Part shown: positions 25,144-34,683 of the stretch, one piece after another
How positions within the stretch are numbered: position 1 is the stretch's first letter
Layout of the letters: every line of letters starts with the position of its first letter
Assembly: GCA_903913355.1 (NCBI GenBank)
Contig: CAIWKU010000504.1
Span: 1 to 35,012, forward strand
Direction of reading: 5' to 3'
DNA from: an uncultured Bacteroidota bacterium
GTDB taxonomy: Bacteria > Bacteroidota > Bacteroidia > Chitinophagales > Chitinophagaceae
DNA: 35,012 nucleotides
The notes under the pieces: generated by a model
Told to the model about the DNA's origin: nothing
Database searches by the model: none
Seen by the model: only the letters and a program-made list of their open reading frames with translations
Made by a program: the position numbers and the translations under genes

Positions 25144-26201
25144 TGGTTCACCATTTTCTCCGCATTTTCTGCCATTTGCAGTGCTTCAATAAATTCATCA
25201 ATATCTCCATTGATTACTGAATCCAGATTATAAGAGGTAAGACCTATACGGTGGTCTGTTACCCGCCCCTGTGGCCAGTTATAGGTTCTGATTTTGGCAC
25301 TTCTATCCCCCGTACTCACCAGGGTTTTACGTCTACCCGCTATTTCCTCTTCTTGCTTGCGTACCTGCTCTTCATACAATTTTGTGCGTAGCATGGTCAT
25401 TGCTTTCTCCCGGTTACCCAATTGTGATCGCTCCGTCTGACAAACCACCACTACTCCGGTGGGTATATGCGTTAAAAATACTTTAGTCTCTACTTTATTT
25501 ACGTTTTGTCCGCCCGCACCCCCACTTCTTGCTGTCTCCATTTTTACATCGCTCTCTTTCAACTCAAAATCCACTTCTTCTGCTTCCGGCATTACTGCAA
25601 CAGTTGCAGCAGATGTATGTACCCGCCCCTGGGTTTCTGTATTGGGTACCCGTTGAACACGATGCACGCCACTTTCAAATTTCAAAGTGCCGTATACATC
25701 CTCTCCCGTTACTTCTACCACTACTTCTTTATATCCGCCAACAGTGCCTTCACTTTCACTCACAATCGCTGTTTTCCACCCTTTTCTGGAACAATACCGT
25801 AAATACATCCCTAGCAAATCTCCCGCAAAAAGACTGGCTTCATCGCCACCAGTTCCGGCACGTATTTCCAGAATGGCATTTTTATCATCCTGCGGGTCTT
25901 TGGGTATCAGTAGTTTGGTAAGTTCTTTTTCGAGGGCATCTTTTTTTAATTCCAGTTCCGGTAATTCCATTTTGGCGAGTTCACGCATTTCTTCGTCGCT
26001 CCCGCTTTGGGCCTCTTTTGCAAAATCATAATCTGCCAGCACTTTCCGGTATTCTTCATAGGGCACCATAATCTTTTCCAGGGCACGGTATTCCTTGCTA
26101 TAGGCACCAAATTCCTTCTGGTTATTAATGATCTCAGGATTGGTCAGCGCCACACCCACTTGTTGAAACCGGGCTTTTATTGCATCCAGCTTATTCAGCA
26201 T
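25140..26201 (-). CDS. prfA: Peptide chain release factor 1
   Basis: 353 residues from the ATG at 26201, matching RF1 length (360 in E. coli). The frame is open to 26252, but those 17 residues have no counterpart in the family and contain a candidate promoter, so the inner start is chosen. The GGQ motif that triggers peptide release is at 230-232 (SGGAGGQNVNKVETK). The stop-codon reading motif in HRVQRVPNTETQGRVHTSA reads PNT at 186-188, fitting the RF1 P-x-T pattern (PAT in E. coli) and not the RF2 SPF. It frees finished proteins at UAA and UAG. Divergent from the hydrolase cluster and convergent with galE; prmC (hemK), a common partner, is absent. Confidence 0.95.
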   Translation of the reverse strand: MLNKLDAIKARFQQVGVALTNPEIINNQKEFGAYSKEYRALEKIMVPYEEYRKVLADYDFAKEAQSGSDEEMRELAKMELPELELKKDALEKELTKLLIPKDPQDDKNAILEIRAGTGGDEASLFAGDLLGMYLRYCSRKGWKTAIVSESEGTVGGYKEVVVEVTGEDVYGTLKFESGVHRVQRVPNTETQGRVHTSAATVAVMPEAEEVDFELKESDVKMETARSGGAGGQNVNKVETKVFLTHIPTGVVVVCQTERSQLGNREKAMTMLRTKLYEEQVRKQEEEIAGRRKTLVSTGDRSAKIRTYNWPQGRVTDHRIGLTSYNLDSVINGDIDEFIEALQMAENAEKMVNQ

Positions 26202-26222
26202 ATCCACTTTTTTTAAGGATGG

Positions 26223-26230
26223 CAAAATTA
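26223..26230 (-). promoter_or_regulatory. Candidate -7 element for prfA; decides its start
   Basis: The minus strand reads TAATTTTG, an exact TAnnTTTG match, 22 bases upstream of the ATG at 26201 and within the longer open frame. A transcript starting near 26216 could only use the 26201 start. Confidence 0.45.
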
Positions 26231-26298
26231 CTGTTTTACCGGGGAAGCGCACATACTAAAAAGAGATTAGTTAATTTCATGAGATACAAGCCCCCTTT

Positions 26299-27861
26299 AT
26301 GCGACTAGTTTACTCTCTTTTTTTGCTGTTTTTCTTAAGAACCAGCGCCCAACAGGCAGATGTATTGATTAAGAATGGTAAAATTCTCGATGGAACCGGT
26401 AATAGCTGGGTGTATGGCGATCTGGCCATTCAGAAGGGTAAAATTCTGGCGATTGGCAAACTAAACAAATGGACTGCTTCAAAAATAATCGATGCCACGG
26501 GTTTGATTGTGGCACCGGGATTTATTGATGTTCATACTCATATTGAGGGTGAGGAGAAAAGAAATCCGACAGCTGATAATTTCATTTACGATGGGGTAAC
26601 TACCGTCGTTACCGGCAACTGCGGCTTATCGCAGGTGAATATCGGGAAGTATTTCGGCATGCTTGACAGCCTTACTCTTTCCATCAATGTTGCCTCTCTC
26701 GTGGGTCATAATGATGTTCGTAAAGCGATTATGGGGTCTGCTAACCGTGATCCAACAGAAGAAGAAATGAAGAAAATGGAATTAGTAGTAGAACAGGCTA
26801 TGAAAGATGGGGCTGTTGGGTTTTCTACCGGACTTATTTATATTCCCGGCACCTATTCTAAAACAGAAGAAGTGGTGAGACTGGCAAAAATAGCTGCCTC
26901 TTTTGGAGGGGTGTATGCCAGTCATATCAGAAATGAAGGTGATAGTGTAACACAAGCCATAGAAGAAGCATTACATATAGGTTGGGAAGCCAGGATGCCG
27001 GTTGAGATCTCGCATTTTAAACTCAGCGGTCAACAGAACTGGGGCAGAAGTAAAGAAACCATACCTATGATTAAAAAAGCAAGAGAAGAGGGGCTTGATG
27101 TAACCATTGATCAGTATCCGTATACTGCCAGCAGTACTTCTCTTAGCACTTTATTGCCCGACTGGGTTTTGGCGGATGGACAGGATTCGATTAAATTTAG
27201 ATTGGCCAATCCGGTAATCAGAAAAGAAGTGATCAGTTTTATGCTGCAAAGGCTTAGAAAAAGAAAGCTCAGGCATTTCAGCTATCCGGTAGTGGCATCT
27301 TATGGTGCTGACAGCACCCTGAACGGGAAGAGTATTGAAGAAGTCAATTTAAGTAAAGGAAGAAAACATATAGCCCGGCAGGAAGCAGAAACGATTCTGG
27401 AAATGATGGAACATGGAGGCGCAGGGATGATATTTCATGGAATGGGGGAAGAAGATGTAAAAGCCATTATGCAATACCCCTATAATATGTTTGCCAGTGA
27501 TGCAGGTATCCGGATTTTTAAATCAGGAAACCCCCATCCACGCGGATATGGAACGAATGCAAGGGTATTGGGAAAATATGTAAGGGAAGAAAAACTGATT
27601 TCGCTGGAAGAAGCCATACGAAGAATGACTTCCCTTCCTGCCCAGAAGTTTCAATTGAAGAACAGGGGTATTCTAAAAGAAGGATTTGCAGCAGATATCG
27701 TGGTATTTGATGAAAAGAAAGTAGGAGACAGATCAACCTATGATAATCCGCATCAATATTCGGTAGGATTTGAATATGTGTTGGTAAATGGACAGTTAAC
27801 CGTGGAATATGGAAAACATACAGGTGCCCGTGGTGGTACTACTTTACGTTTGAAAATGTAA
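26299..27861 (+). CDS. Exported N-acyl-D-amino-acid deacylase (D-aminoacylase family)
   Basis: 520 residues. A signal peptide of about 18 residues ends RTSAQQ. The amidohydrolase fold starts DVLIKNGKILDGTG. Metal ligands of the D-aminoacylase family are all visible: HTH at 79-81, Cys108 in TGNCG, His209 in ASHIRNEG, His239 in EISHFK and Asp401 in FASDAG. It hydrolyses N-acyl-D-amino acids to a fatty or acetic acid and a D-amino acid. Export of this enzyme to the periplasm is common in Bacteroidota. A serine hydrolase gene starts three bases after its stop, so they are co-transcribed. It opens a rightward run of six exported hydrolases. An imidodipeptidase-like activity is possible as the family is broad. 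Confidence 0.9.
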   Translation: MRLVYSLFLLFFLRTSAQQADVLIKNGKILDGTGNSWVYGDLAIQKGKILAIGKLNKWTASKIIDATGLIVAPGFIDVHTHIEGEEKRNPTADNFIYDGVTTVVTGNCGLSQVNIGKYFGMLDSLTLSINVASLVGHNDVRKAIMGSANRDPTEEEMKKMELVVEQAMKDGAVGFSTGLIYIPGTYSKTEEVVRLAKIAASFGGVYASHIRNEGDSVTQAIEEALHIGWEARMPVEISHFKLSGQQNWGRSKETIPMIKKAREEGLDVTIDQYPYTASSTSLSTLLPDWVLADGQDSIKFRLANPVIRKEVISFMLQRLRKRKLRHFSYPVVASYGADSTLNGKSIEEVNLSKGRKHIARQEAETILEMMEHGGAGMIFHGMGEEDVKAIMQYPYNMFASDAGIRIFKSGNPHPRGYGTNARVLGKYVREEKLISLEEAIRRMTSLPAQKFQLKNRGILKEGFAADIVVFDEKKVGDRSTYDNPHQYSVGFEYVLVNGQLTVEYGKHTGARGGTTLRLKM

Positions 27862-27864
27862 TAC

Positions 27865-28953
27865 ATGAAACTATATGCTTTCATATTTCTATTCATTGCA
27901 GGGATTACTGCAACTGCACAAAAAATAAATTATAAGGGCATAGATTCTTTAATTGGTTCCTTGTCCAACAAAGATCTGTTCAGCGGAATAGTGTTGATAG
28001 CAGAGAATGGACATATCCATTATGAAAAAGCATTTGGTTATCGTGAATTTGACAAACAGCTATCATTACAAAAAACGGATCTGTTCGAAATGGCCTCAGT
28101 AAGTAAACAGTTTACAGCCATGATTATCATGATGCTAAAAGAGAAAGGCTTGCTGCAATATGATGATTTGGTTGAAAAATACCTGAGCATCCCTTACAAA
28201 GGAATCACCATCAGAAACCTGTTAACACATACCAGTGGGTTACCCGATTACCAGGCAATCATGGACGAGCATTGGGATAAATCGAAAGTTGCCGGCAATG
28301 ATGATATTTTGGCCTATCTCAATCAATACCATCCTCCTGCTCTTTTCGAACCCGGCACTCAATACGCCTATAGCAACACCGGCTATGTATTACTGGCAAG
28401 TATTGCCGAAAAAGCTTCCGGAACAGATTTTATCAACCTTTGCAGAGAAAAAATTTTCAGGAAACTGAAAATGAATCATACAGATATTAGAAGTCTGTCA
28501 GAAAAAGCAGCAATTACTCATTTTGCCATCGGACATATTTATATACCTGAAAAAAATACTTTTATACGAGCAGATTCTTTTCCTTCCTCAAACTATACTA
28601 TCTGGCTGGGTAACCGAAAAGGTCCCGGTCGTATCAGCTCTACTGCTGAGGATCTTTTAAAATGGGACCAGGCTTTGTATACAGAAAAACTGATCAGTCA
28701 GCAAACCCTTGCTGAAGCATTCTCTCCTATGAAATTAAAAAACGGAACGGTTTCTAACTATGGTTTTGGCTGGGTGCTTCCGGCAACACAAACCAATGGG
28801 AAAATAGTATACCATACAGGTGATAACCCGGGGTATAAAACAGAAATCATTCGATTTATTGATAAAAAGAAAACCCTGATTGTGCTTTGCAATAACGCAT
28901 CTTCCCAATTCGAAAATATCATACAAACCATTCAATCACATATTCTCCAATAA
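27865..28953 (+). CDS. Exported serine hydrolase, class C beta-lactamase fold
   Basis: 362 residues with a signal peptide ending TATAQ (about residue 19). The three active-site motifs of the class C beta-lactamase/DD-peptidase fold are present: S-x-x-K as SVSK at 78-81, Y-x-N as YSN at 169-171 and the third box as HTG at 317-319. HTG rather than KTG is typical of esterase, D-aminopeptidase and uncharacterised members, so resistance to beta-lactams is not implied. It overlaps no neighbour but sits three bases behind the deacylase and 11 bases before the dipeptidase, consistent with one operon. Substrate unknown; a D-amino-acid peptide is a reasonable guess from context. Confidence 0.88.
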   Translation: MKLYAFIFLFIAGITATAQKINYKGIDSLIGSLSNKDLFSGIVLIAENGHIHYEKAFGYREFDKQLSLQKTDLFEMASVSKQFTAMIIMMLKEKGLLQYDDLVEKYLSIPYKGITIRNLLTHTSGLPDYQAIMDEHWDKSKVAGNDDILAYLNQYHPPALFEPGTQYAYSNTGYVLLASIAEKASGTDFINLCREKIFRKLKMNHTDIRSLSEKAAITHFAIGHIYIPEKNTFIRADSFPSSNYTIWLGNRKGPGRISSTAEDLLKWDQALYTEKLISQQTLAEAFSPMKLKNGTVSNYGFGWVLPATQTNGKIVYHTGDNPGYKTEIIRFIDKKKTLIVLCNNASSQFENIIQTIQSHILQ

Positions 28954-28964
28954 TACCTCATCAC

Positions 28965-30125
28965 ATGCTAAAAAAATTATGCATCTTATTACTTCCTATT
29001 TGTCTACAGGCCCAGAATTACCAGAAGATACATTCAAAAGCCATACTGGTAGATTCTCATAATGATATCCTAACCGCCTGTATCGAAAAAAAAGTAAGTA
29101 TGGATGATGACCTGAAAGGAAAAACACAATCAGACCTGATCCGGTTTAAGGAAGGTGGCGTGGATGTACAGCTATTTTCTATCTGGTGTGATGGGAACAA
29201 AATGAATCCGTATGCATGGGCTAATCGTGAGCTGGATACACTGGATGCTGTTATAAGTCGCAATCCCGATAAGATTGTTATGACCAGAACATTTGCCCAG
29301 TTAAGAAAAGCCGTCAGGCAAAAAAAGTTGGCGGCAATGGCGGGTGTGGAAGGGGGACATATGATCGAGGATAATCTTGACAACCTGAATAAATTATATG
29401 CCAGAGGTACCCGTTATATGACACTTACCTGGAACAATTCAACTTCCTGGGCCAGTTCTGCCATGGATGAAACTTCTAAAAAAGATTTATCACATAAAGG
29501 CCTCACAGATTTTGGGAAAGAAGTTATCAAAAGAATGAACGAACTGGGTATGATGGTTGACCTGTCGCATGTGGGTGAGCAAACATTCTGGGATGCCATT
29601 CATACTACTACCAAACCTGTAATTGTTTCACATAGCAATGCATATGCCCTGTGTCCGGCTTTCCGTAATTTAAAAGATGAACAGATCAAAGCTGTAGCAA
29701 AGAACGGAGGTGTGATTGATTTAAATTTTTATTCCGGATTTGTGGATAGTAATTTTCACCAGAAAGAAATTCATTTCGCTGTTGCACATGCAAAGGAGCT
29801 GGATTCTTTAAAAAAAGCGGGTATTCAACCCGAATATGCACTTAGCATGCTCACAGATAAATATGCTACTGAAGCAGAAGCCATCAGGCCTTCTTTAAGC
29901 AGTTTATTGGCTCACCTGGATTATATTGTTTCACTGGCGGGAGTAGATCATGTGGGAATTGGTTCCGATTTCGATGGCATTACATCTTCTCCGCAATCCT
30001 TGAATGATGTAACCAGTTATCCATTGATCACAAAAGCATTATTGGAAAAAGGATATAGCAAAAAAGATATTACCAAAATATTAGGTGGGAATATTTTGCG
30101 GGTTCTGAAAGCGAATGAAAAATAA
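28965..30125 (+). CDS. Exported membrane dipeptidase, M19 family
   Basis: 386 residues with a short signal peptide (LLLPICLQAQ, about 17 residues). The M19 zinc ligands are in place: His32 and Asp34 in VDSHNDIL, bridging Glu129 in GVEGGH, His202 in MVDLSHVG and His223 in VSHSNAYAL. The closing GVDHVGIGSDFDG is a family hallmark. M19 enzymes cleave dipeptides, including those with a C-terminal D-residue, and some act on beta-lactams in mammals. It is 11 bases behind the serine hydrolase. With the D-aminoacylase upstream, the pair could release D-amino acids from peptides. The 163-base gap after it holds no gene, only a degraded repeat near 30171. Confidence 0.92.
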   Translation: MLKKLCILLLPICLQAQNYQKIHSKAILVDSHNDILTACIEKKVSMDDDLKGKTQSDLIRFKEGGVDVQLFSIWCDGNKMNPYAWANRELDTLDAVISRNPDKIVMTRTFAQLRKAVRQKKLAAMAGVEGGHMIEDNLDNLNKLYARGTRYMTLTWNNSTSWASSAMDETSKKDLSHKGLTDFGKEVIKRMNELGMMVDLSHVGEQTFWDAIHTTTKPVIVSHSNAYALCPAFRNLKDEQIKAVAKNGGVIDLNFYSGFVDSNFHQKEIHFAVAHAKELDSLKKAGIQPEYALSMLTDKYATEAEAIRPSLSSLLAHLDYIVSLAGVDHVGIGSDFDGITSSPQSLNDVTSYPLITKALLEKGYSKKDITKILGGNILRVLKANEK

Positions 30126-30170
30126 ATTTTGTCATTAGATTCTTTTTCGTTGTGATGAATATTTTTTACT

Positions 30171-30190
30171 GCAGAGCCGCAAAGTAGCAG
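30171..30190 (+). repeat. Degenerate 8-base repeat remnant in an intergenic gap
   Basis: GCAGAGCC, GCAAAGTA and GCAG follow one another at 30171-30190 in a gap otherwise AT-rich. This resembles decayed copies of GCAGAG/GCAAAG short repeats that I recall from Bacteroidota intergenic DNA. Confidence 0.3.
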
Positions 30191-30288
30191 TGGTTTCTCA
30201 GAGTAGTTTACCATGATAAATAATTTCGATAACAGACAATACCGGGTAATAAATACCTGACTAATAAAAATACCAAACAAAAGAGATT

Positions 30289-32385
30289 ATGAGAAAAACA
30301 CTACTGCTATTCTTGTTTCCGTTTCAATTGATTGCTCAAAACAATTCATTATCATCCTATAAAAGTTATCCATTCCCTACTGAATTGGTTTCGGCCGCAA
30401 AAGGATCACAAATAGCATGGGCACTGGATGAACAGGGTGTAAGAAATGTTTATGTAGCAGAAGGTCCAGCTTTTATACCCAGAAAGCTAACAGCATACAA
30501 TCGAAATGATGGTCAGGAAATTACCAGTATCCATATTTCTGATGATGGTAAATGGGTCGTATTTGTTCGTGGTGGAGATCATGGTGCTAATTACGATGGC
30601 GGACTTCCCTTAAATGCATCCAGTGATCCAACACCATTTAAAGTGCAGGTAGCTAGTATTCCTTTTTCTGGTGGGGAGTTAAAATATTTATCCGAAGGCG
30701 ATGCACCTGAAATTTCAAACGATAGCAAATCTGTGGTTCTAATTAAATCCGGTCAGGTTTGGATTGCACCTATTGATGGCTCATCTGCAGCGAAAAATCT
30801 GTTTACTACAAAAGGAACAGTAAGCTCTTTGGAGTGGAGCCCTTCCGGAAGTTCTTTATTATTTGTAGCCAATAGAGGCGATCATTCCATTATTGGTATT
30901 TATACGAATGAAAACACAGCTATCAAATGGATCGCTGCATCTTTCTATCGTGATAATTCGCCTCATTGGTCATTGGATGGGTCACAGATTGTTTTTATAA
31001 GAAGACCCGGTGCAGGCGGTGCACCCGATTCTTTGATGGGCAGGAAACATATTCCCTGGAGTATTTATATAGCGGATGTAAACAATAACCAGACCCGGCT
31101 TCTTTGGAAAGCTCCCAACACTTTACGTGGTTCCGCTCCTACTACGCATGGAGGAACTAACCTGCATTGGGCTGCAGATAATAAGATCATATTTCTTTCT
31201 TACCAGGATGGATGGCCACACCTTTACTCGATTGAAGCCGGCGGTGGAAAAGAGATCTTGCTAACACCGGGTAATTTCATGTGCGAGCACATTGTTTTAA
31301 GCGCTGATAAAAAATTTCTCACATTCAGTGCAAATGCGGGCCCTGATGCACTTGATATAGAAAGAAGACATGCAGTTAAAGTAAGTGTTAGTAAAGCCGA
31401 TATGGAAGTCTTAACTATCGGAAACGGATTAGAATGGACACCTGTTCTGACAAATGAAAATAAAACAGTGGCTTTTATCAGTGCTACTACTCAGCAATCA
31501 CCTTTGCCTGCTTATCAATCTTTATCGGGTGATAAATCCATTCATTTGATTGGCACCAATCTGGTACCCACTGATTTTCCAAAAGAAAAATTAATAACGC
31601 CTACCCAAGTGATTTTTAAAGCTGCAGATGGGGTAACCGTTCATGCCCAACTATTCATGCCTGAAAAAGGTGCTGGTAAAAAACCCGCTATCGTTTACGT
31701 GCATGGGGGGCCACCCCGGCAAATGCTATTAGGCTGGAATTATTCAGATTATTATTCAAATGCCTATGCATCTAATCAATACCTGGCAAGTTTGGGTTTT
31801 GTGGTGCTATCTGTTAACTATCGACTGGGAATTGGTTATGGTTATGAATTCCATCAACCTGCCAAAGGAGGTGCTTTTGGTGCAGCCGAATACCAGGATA
31901 TCAAAGCAGCCGGATTATGGTTAGCAAAACAGAAATTTGTGGATAGTACAAAAATTGGCATCTATGGTGGCTCTTATGGAGGTTACCTGACAGCAATGGC
32001 ATTATCCAGAGATTCAAAATTATTTGCAGCCGGTGTAGATATTCATGGGGTACACGACTGGACGGCACAGGCTTCACTGGTTACTAACAATGATAAATAT
32101 GAAAAAGCTCCGGATTATGATAAAGCTTTGAAAACGGCCTGGCAATCCTCACCAGTATCTTCTATCAATACATGGAAATCACCCGTATTGATAATTCATG
32201 CTGATGATGACCGGAATGTTCGCTTTAACCAGAGTGTAGATCTGATTAATCGACTTGAAAAAAAGGGTGTGCCTTTTGAAACGCTCATGATTGTTGATGA
32301 TACACACCACTGGATGAATTGGAATAATGCCGTTAAAGTGTATGGAGCAGTCGCAGATTTTTTTGTTCGAAAGTTTCAAAATTAA
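30289..32385 (+). CDS. Exported S9-family peptidase (prolyl oligopeptidase/DPP type)
   Basis: 698 residues. A signal peptide of about 17 residues ends FQLIAQ. Residues about 30-430 form a propeller with repeated D-G-x-W/F-type strands (DDGKWVVFVRGG, SPSGSSLLFVANRG, SLDGSQIVFIRRPG). Residues about 440-698 are the alpha/beta-hydrolase domain: oxyanion HGGPPRQ, nucleophile Ser562 in GIYGGSYGGYLTA, Asp641 in HADDDRNV and His673 in DDTHHW. It removes dipeptides or cuts short peptides, in the periplasm. The start ATG at 30289 directly begins the signal peptide. The acylase follows after 24 bases. Complete, with all catalytic residues present. Confidence 0.93.
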   Translation: MRKTLLLFLFPFQLIAQNNSLSSYKSYPFPTELVSAAKGSQIAWALDEQGVRNVYVAEGPAFIPRKLTAYNRNDGQEITSIHISDDGKWVVFVRGGDHGANYDGGLPLNASSDPTPFKVQVASIPFSGGELKYLSEGDAPEISNDSKSVVLIKSGQVWIAPIDGSSAAKNLFTTKGTVSSLEWSPSGSSLLFVANRGDHSIIGIYTNENTAIKWIAASFYRDNSPHWSLDGSQIVFIRRPGAGGAPDSLMGRKHIPWSIYIADVNNNQTRLLWKAPNTLRGSAPTTHGGTNLHWAADNKIIFLSYQDGWPHLYSIEAGGGKEILLTPGNFMCEHIVLSADKKFLTFSANAGPDALDIERRHAVKVSVSKADMEVLTIGNGLEWTPVLTNENKTVAFISATTQQSPLPAYQSLSGDKSIHLIGTNLVPTDFPKEKLITPTQVIFKAADGVTVHAQLFMPEKGAGKKPAIVYVHGGPPRQMLLGWNYSDYYSNAYASNQYLASLGFVVLSVNYRLGIGYGYEFHQPAKGGAFGAAEYQDIKAAGLWLAKQKFVDSTKIGIYGGSYGGYLTAMALSRDSKLFAAGVDIHGVHDWTAQASLVTNNDKYEKAPDYDKALKTAWQSSPVSSINTWKSPVLIIHADDDRNVRFNQSVDLINRLEKKGVPFETLMIVDDTHHWMNWNNAVKVYGAVADFFVRKFQN

Positions 32386-32409
32386 ATACCTGTTGAAAAT
32401 AATTTGTTT

Positions 32410-34623
32410 ATGAGAAAATCGCTTTTCTATATGCATAAAATAACTGTGTATATTTTTATACTCTTTTTTCCGTGTATTCTTTCTGCGCAGGGATTCGACA
32501 AAAATGAAATTGCCCGATGGCAGCAGGAAGCCAACCAGGTAACGATTATTCGCGACAACTGGGGTATTCCACATATTTATGGAAAAAAAGATGCAGATGC
32601 TGTATTCGGATTATTATATGCACAATGTGAGGATGATTTTAAAAGAGTGGAGATGAATTATATTGAGAAGCTGGGAAGAAAATCAGAAGTATATGGTGAA
32701 ACAGAATTGTATAATGACCTCTTGATTCGTATGGTGATAGATTCGTCTGAAGCCATCAAAGACTACCAGCAGGCTCCAGAATGGTTACAAAAATTACTAA
32801 ATGCTTATGCAGATGGGATTAATTTTTATCTCTACAAACATCCTTCTCTAAAACCCGCATTACTAACCCGATTTCAACCATGGTATCCTTTATTATGGAC
32901 CGATGGAAGTATTGGTGCCATTGATATTGCAGATGTAACAGTTGGTGAACTAAAAAGTTTTTATTCTGGAGATCCTGGAAGTACCGCTTTATTGATACCA
33001 AAAGAGGTAGATCCTTTACCCGGCGGCTCCAATGGATTTGCGATTGCGCCATCCAAAACTGTTTCAGGTAATGCAATACTTTATATCAATCCCCATGTAA
33101 CATTTTATTTTCGACCGGAAGTAGCTGTACAAAGCGAAGAAGGATTACATGCCTATGGTGCCGTAACCTGGGGTCAGTTTTTTGTATACCAGGGATTTAA
33201 TGAACATTGTGGCTGGATGCATACTTCCAGTTACAGTGATGTGGCAGATACTTATATTGAAAAAGTAAGCAAAAAAGAGAATGGTTTTTTTTATCAATAT
33301 GAAAACGAGTTCAGACCTGTAAAACAGAAAGAGATTAGTATCCGCTATCTTTCTAATAGCAGTTTGTTAACCAAAACATTCACTACTTATTATACCCACC
33401 ATGGTCCGGTAATGGCCAAACGCAACGGTCAATGGATTTCTGTTAAAGCCAATAACCGGGATATGAAAGGTTTGATACAATCCTGGCAACGCACAAAAGC
33501 AAACGGGTATCAAGCATTCAAAAAAACTATGGAGCTATTGGCCAACACATCTAACAATACAGTGTATGCGGATGATCAGGGTAATATCGCCTACTGGCAT
33601 GGCAATTTTATGCCGAAGCGGGATCCGCAATTTAACTGGAGCAAACCCGTGGATGGTTCTACCAGTGCTACAGAATGGAAGGGCTTACATTCCCTGGATG
33701 AATTGATACAAGTTCATAATCCCGCAACAGGTTGGATACAAAACTGCAACTCAACACCTTTTACGGTATCCGGAGCCAGCAGCCCCAAAAAAGAAAATTT
33801 TCCAGCTTATATGGCACCTAACGGAGATAATTTCAGAGGTGTAAATGCAGCGAAAATATTAAACAGTACCGATCAATATACCATTGATAAAGTAATTGCC
33901 TCAGGCTATGATACACATCTTGCTGCTTTTGACGCGTTGATTCCGGCACTATTAAAAGCATATGAGAATAATAAAAGCAATGCAGCTTATCGGGTATTGG
34001 AAGCGCCGATACAAATACTATCCAACTGGAATCGCAATTCCTCAGAAACTTCAGTAGCCACAACATTGGCCATTGAATGGGCACAAAAATTATGGCCTGC
34101 CATTCAAAGACCTGCTGGAGAAAATGATAAGACTGATCAGGTAGAAAAAACATGGCGCTTTGCTACAAATGCTTCGCCGCCAAATTTATTGGACCCATTG
34201 ATTACAACCTTAAACGATCTTACGAAAAAGTATGGCAGCTGGCAAATTGCCTGGGGAGAGATCAATCGATACCAAAGATTAAGCGGAAACCTTACTGAAA
34301 AATTTGATGATGCAAAACCCAGTATCCCAGTTGGGTTTGCTGCATCTACCTGGGGTTGTTTACCCTCATTTGTGAGCAGGAGTTTTAACGGCACCAATAA
34401 AAGATACGGCTATAACGGAAATAGTTTTATCTGCGCAATTGAATTCGGAAAAACAGTGAAAGCAAAATCATTATTGGCAGGGGGGGAAAGCGGTAATGAA
34501 AATTCAGCGCATTTTGGAGACCAGGCATTGATGTATAGTAAGGGGCAGTTTAAAGAAGTTTTGTTTTACAAGGAAGATGTAATAAAACATGCAGAAAAAA
34601 CCTATCACCCGGGTTTTGAATAA
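32410..34623 (+). CDS. Exported penicillin-acylase-type Ntn hydrolase (S45)
   Basis: 737 residues from the ATG at 32410; a second ATG at 32431 would also open onto the signal peptide, which ends CILSAQ. The alpha-chain region has VTIIRDNWGIPHIYGKKDADAVFGLLYAQCEDDF. The autoprocessing site and nucleophile are Ser207 in LPGGSNGFAIAPSKT (bases 33028-33030), followed by NPHVTF, as in penicillin, cephalosporin and acyl-homoserine-lactone acylases. The precursor should split before Ser207 into a roughly 20 kDa alpha chain (after signal removal) and a 60 kDa beta chain. It removes acyl groups from amide-linked substrates; whether that is a signal molecule, lipopeptide or antibiotic cannot be read from sequence. 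Probably co-transcribed with the S9 peptidase. Confidence 0.92.
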   Translation: MRKSLFYMHKITVYIFILFFPCILSAQGFDKNEIARWQQEANQVTIIRDNWGIPHIYGKKDADAVFGLLYAQCEDDFKRVEMNYIEKLGRKSEVYGETELYNDLLIRMVIDSSEAIKDYQQAPEWLQKLLNAYADGINFYLYKHPSLKPALLTRFQPWYPLLWTDGSIGAIDIADVTVGELKSFYSGDPGSTALLIPKEVDPLPGGSNGFAIAPSKTVSGNAILYINPHVTFYFRPEVAVQSEEGLHAYGAVTWGQFFVYQGFNEHCGWMHTSSYSDVADTYIEKVSKKENGFFYQYENEFRPVKQKEISIRYLSNSSLLTKTFTTYYTHHGPVMAKRNGQWISVKANNRDMKGLIQSWQRTKANGYQAFKKTMELLANTSNNTVYADDQGNIAYWHGNFMPKRDPQFNWSKPVDGSTSATEWKGLHSLDELIQVHNPATGWIQNCNSTPFTVSGASSPKKENFPAYMAPNGDNFRGVNAAKILNSTDQYTIDKVIASGYDTHLAAFDALIPALLKAYENNKSNAAYRVLEAPIQILSNWNRNSSETSVATTLAIEWAQKLWPAIQRPAGENDKTDQVEKTWRFATNASPPNLLDPLITTLNDLTKKYGSWQIAWGEINRYQRLSGNLTEKFDDAKPSIPVGFAASTWGCLPSFVSRSFNGTNKRYGYNGNSFICAIEFGKTVKAKSLLAGGESGNENSAHFGDQALMYSKGQFKEVLFYKEDVIKHAEKTYHPGFE

Positions 34624-34683
34624 AAGGAAATAGAAAGTAGACAGATCAAAATTGCCATATAACCATTAAACAATGCAACCATT

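Noticed and set aside
25529..25921. 130-codon plus-strand frame opposite prfA
   Set aside because: Overlaps the conserved RF1 core including GGQ and has no recognisable product.
27865..28953. Antibiotic-resistance beta-lactamase
   Set aside because: The fold and motifs fit class C, but the third box is HTG rather than KTG and the neighbours are peptide-processing enzymes. Resistance is not supported.
30126..30288. Small gene between the M19 dipeptidase and the S9 peptidase
   Set aside because: No open frame with coding character or signal peptide; only a weak TAATTTCG promoter-like element at 30221-30228 and a decayed repeat.
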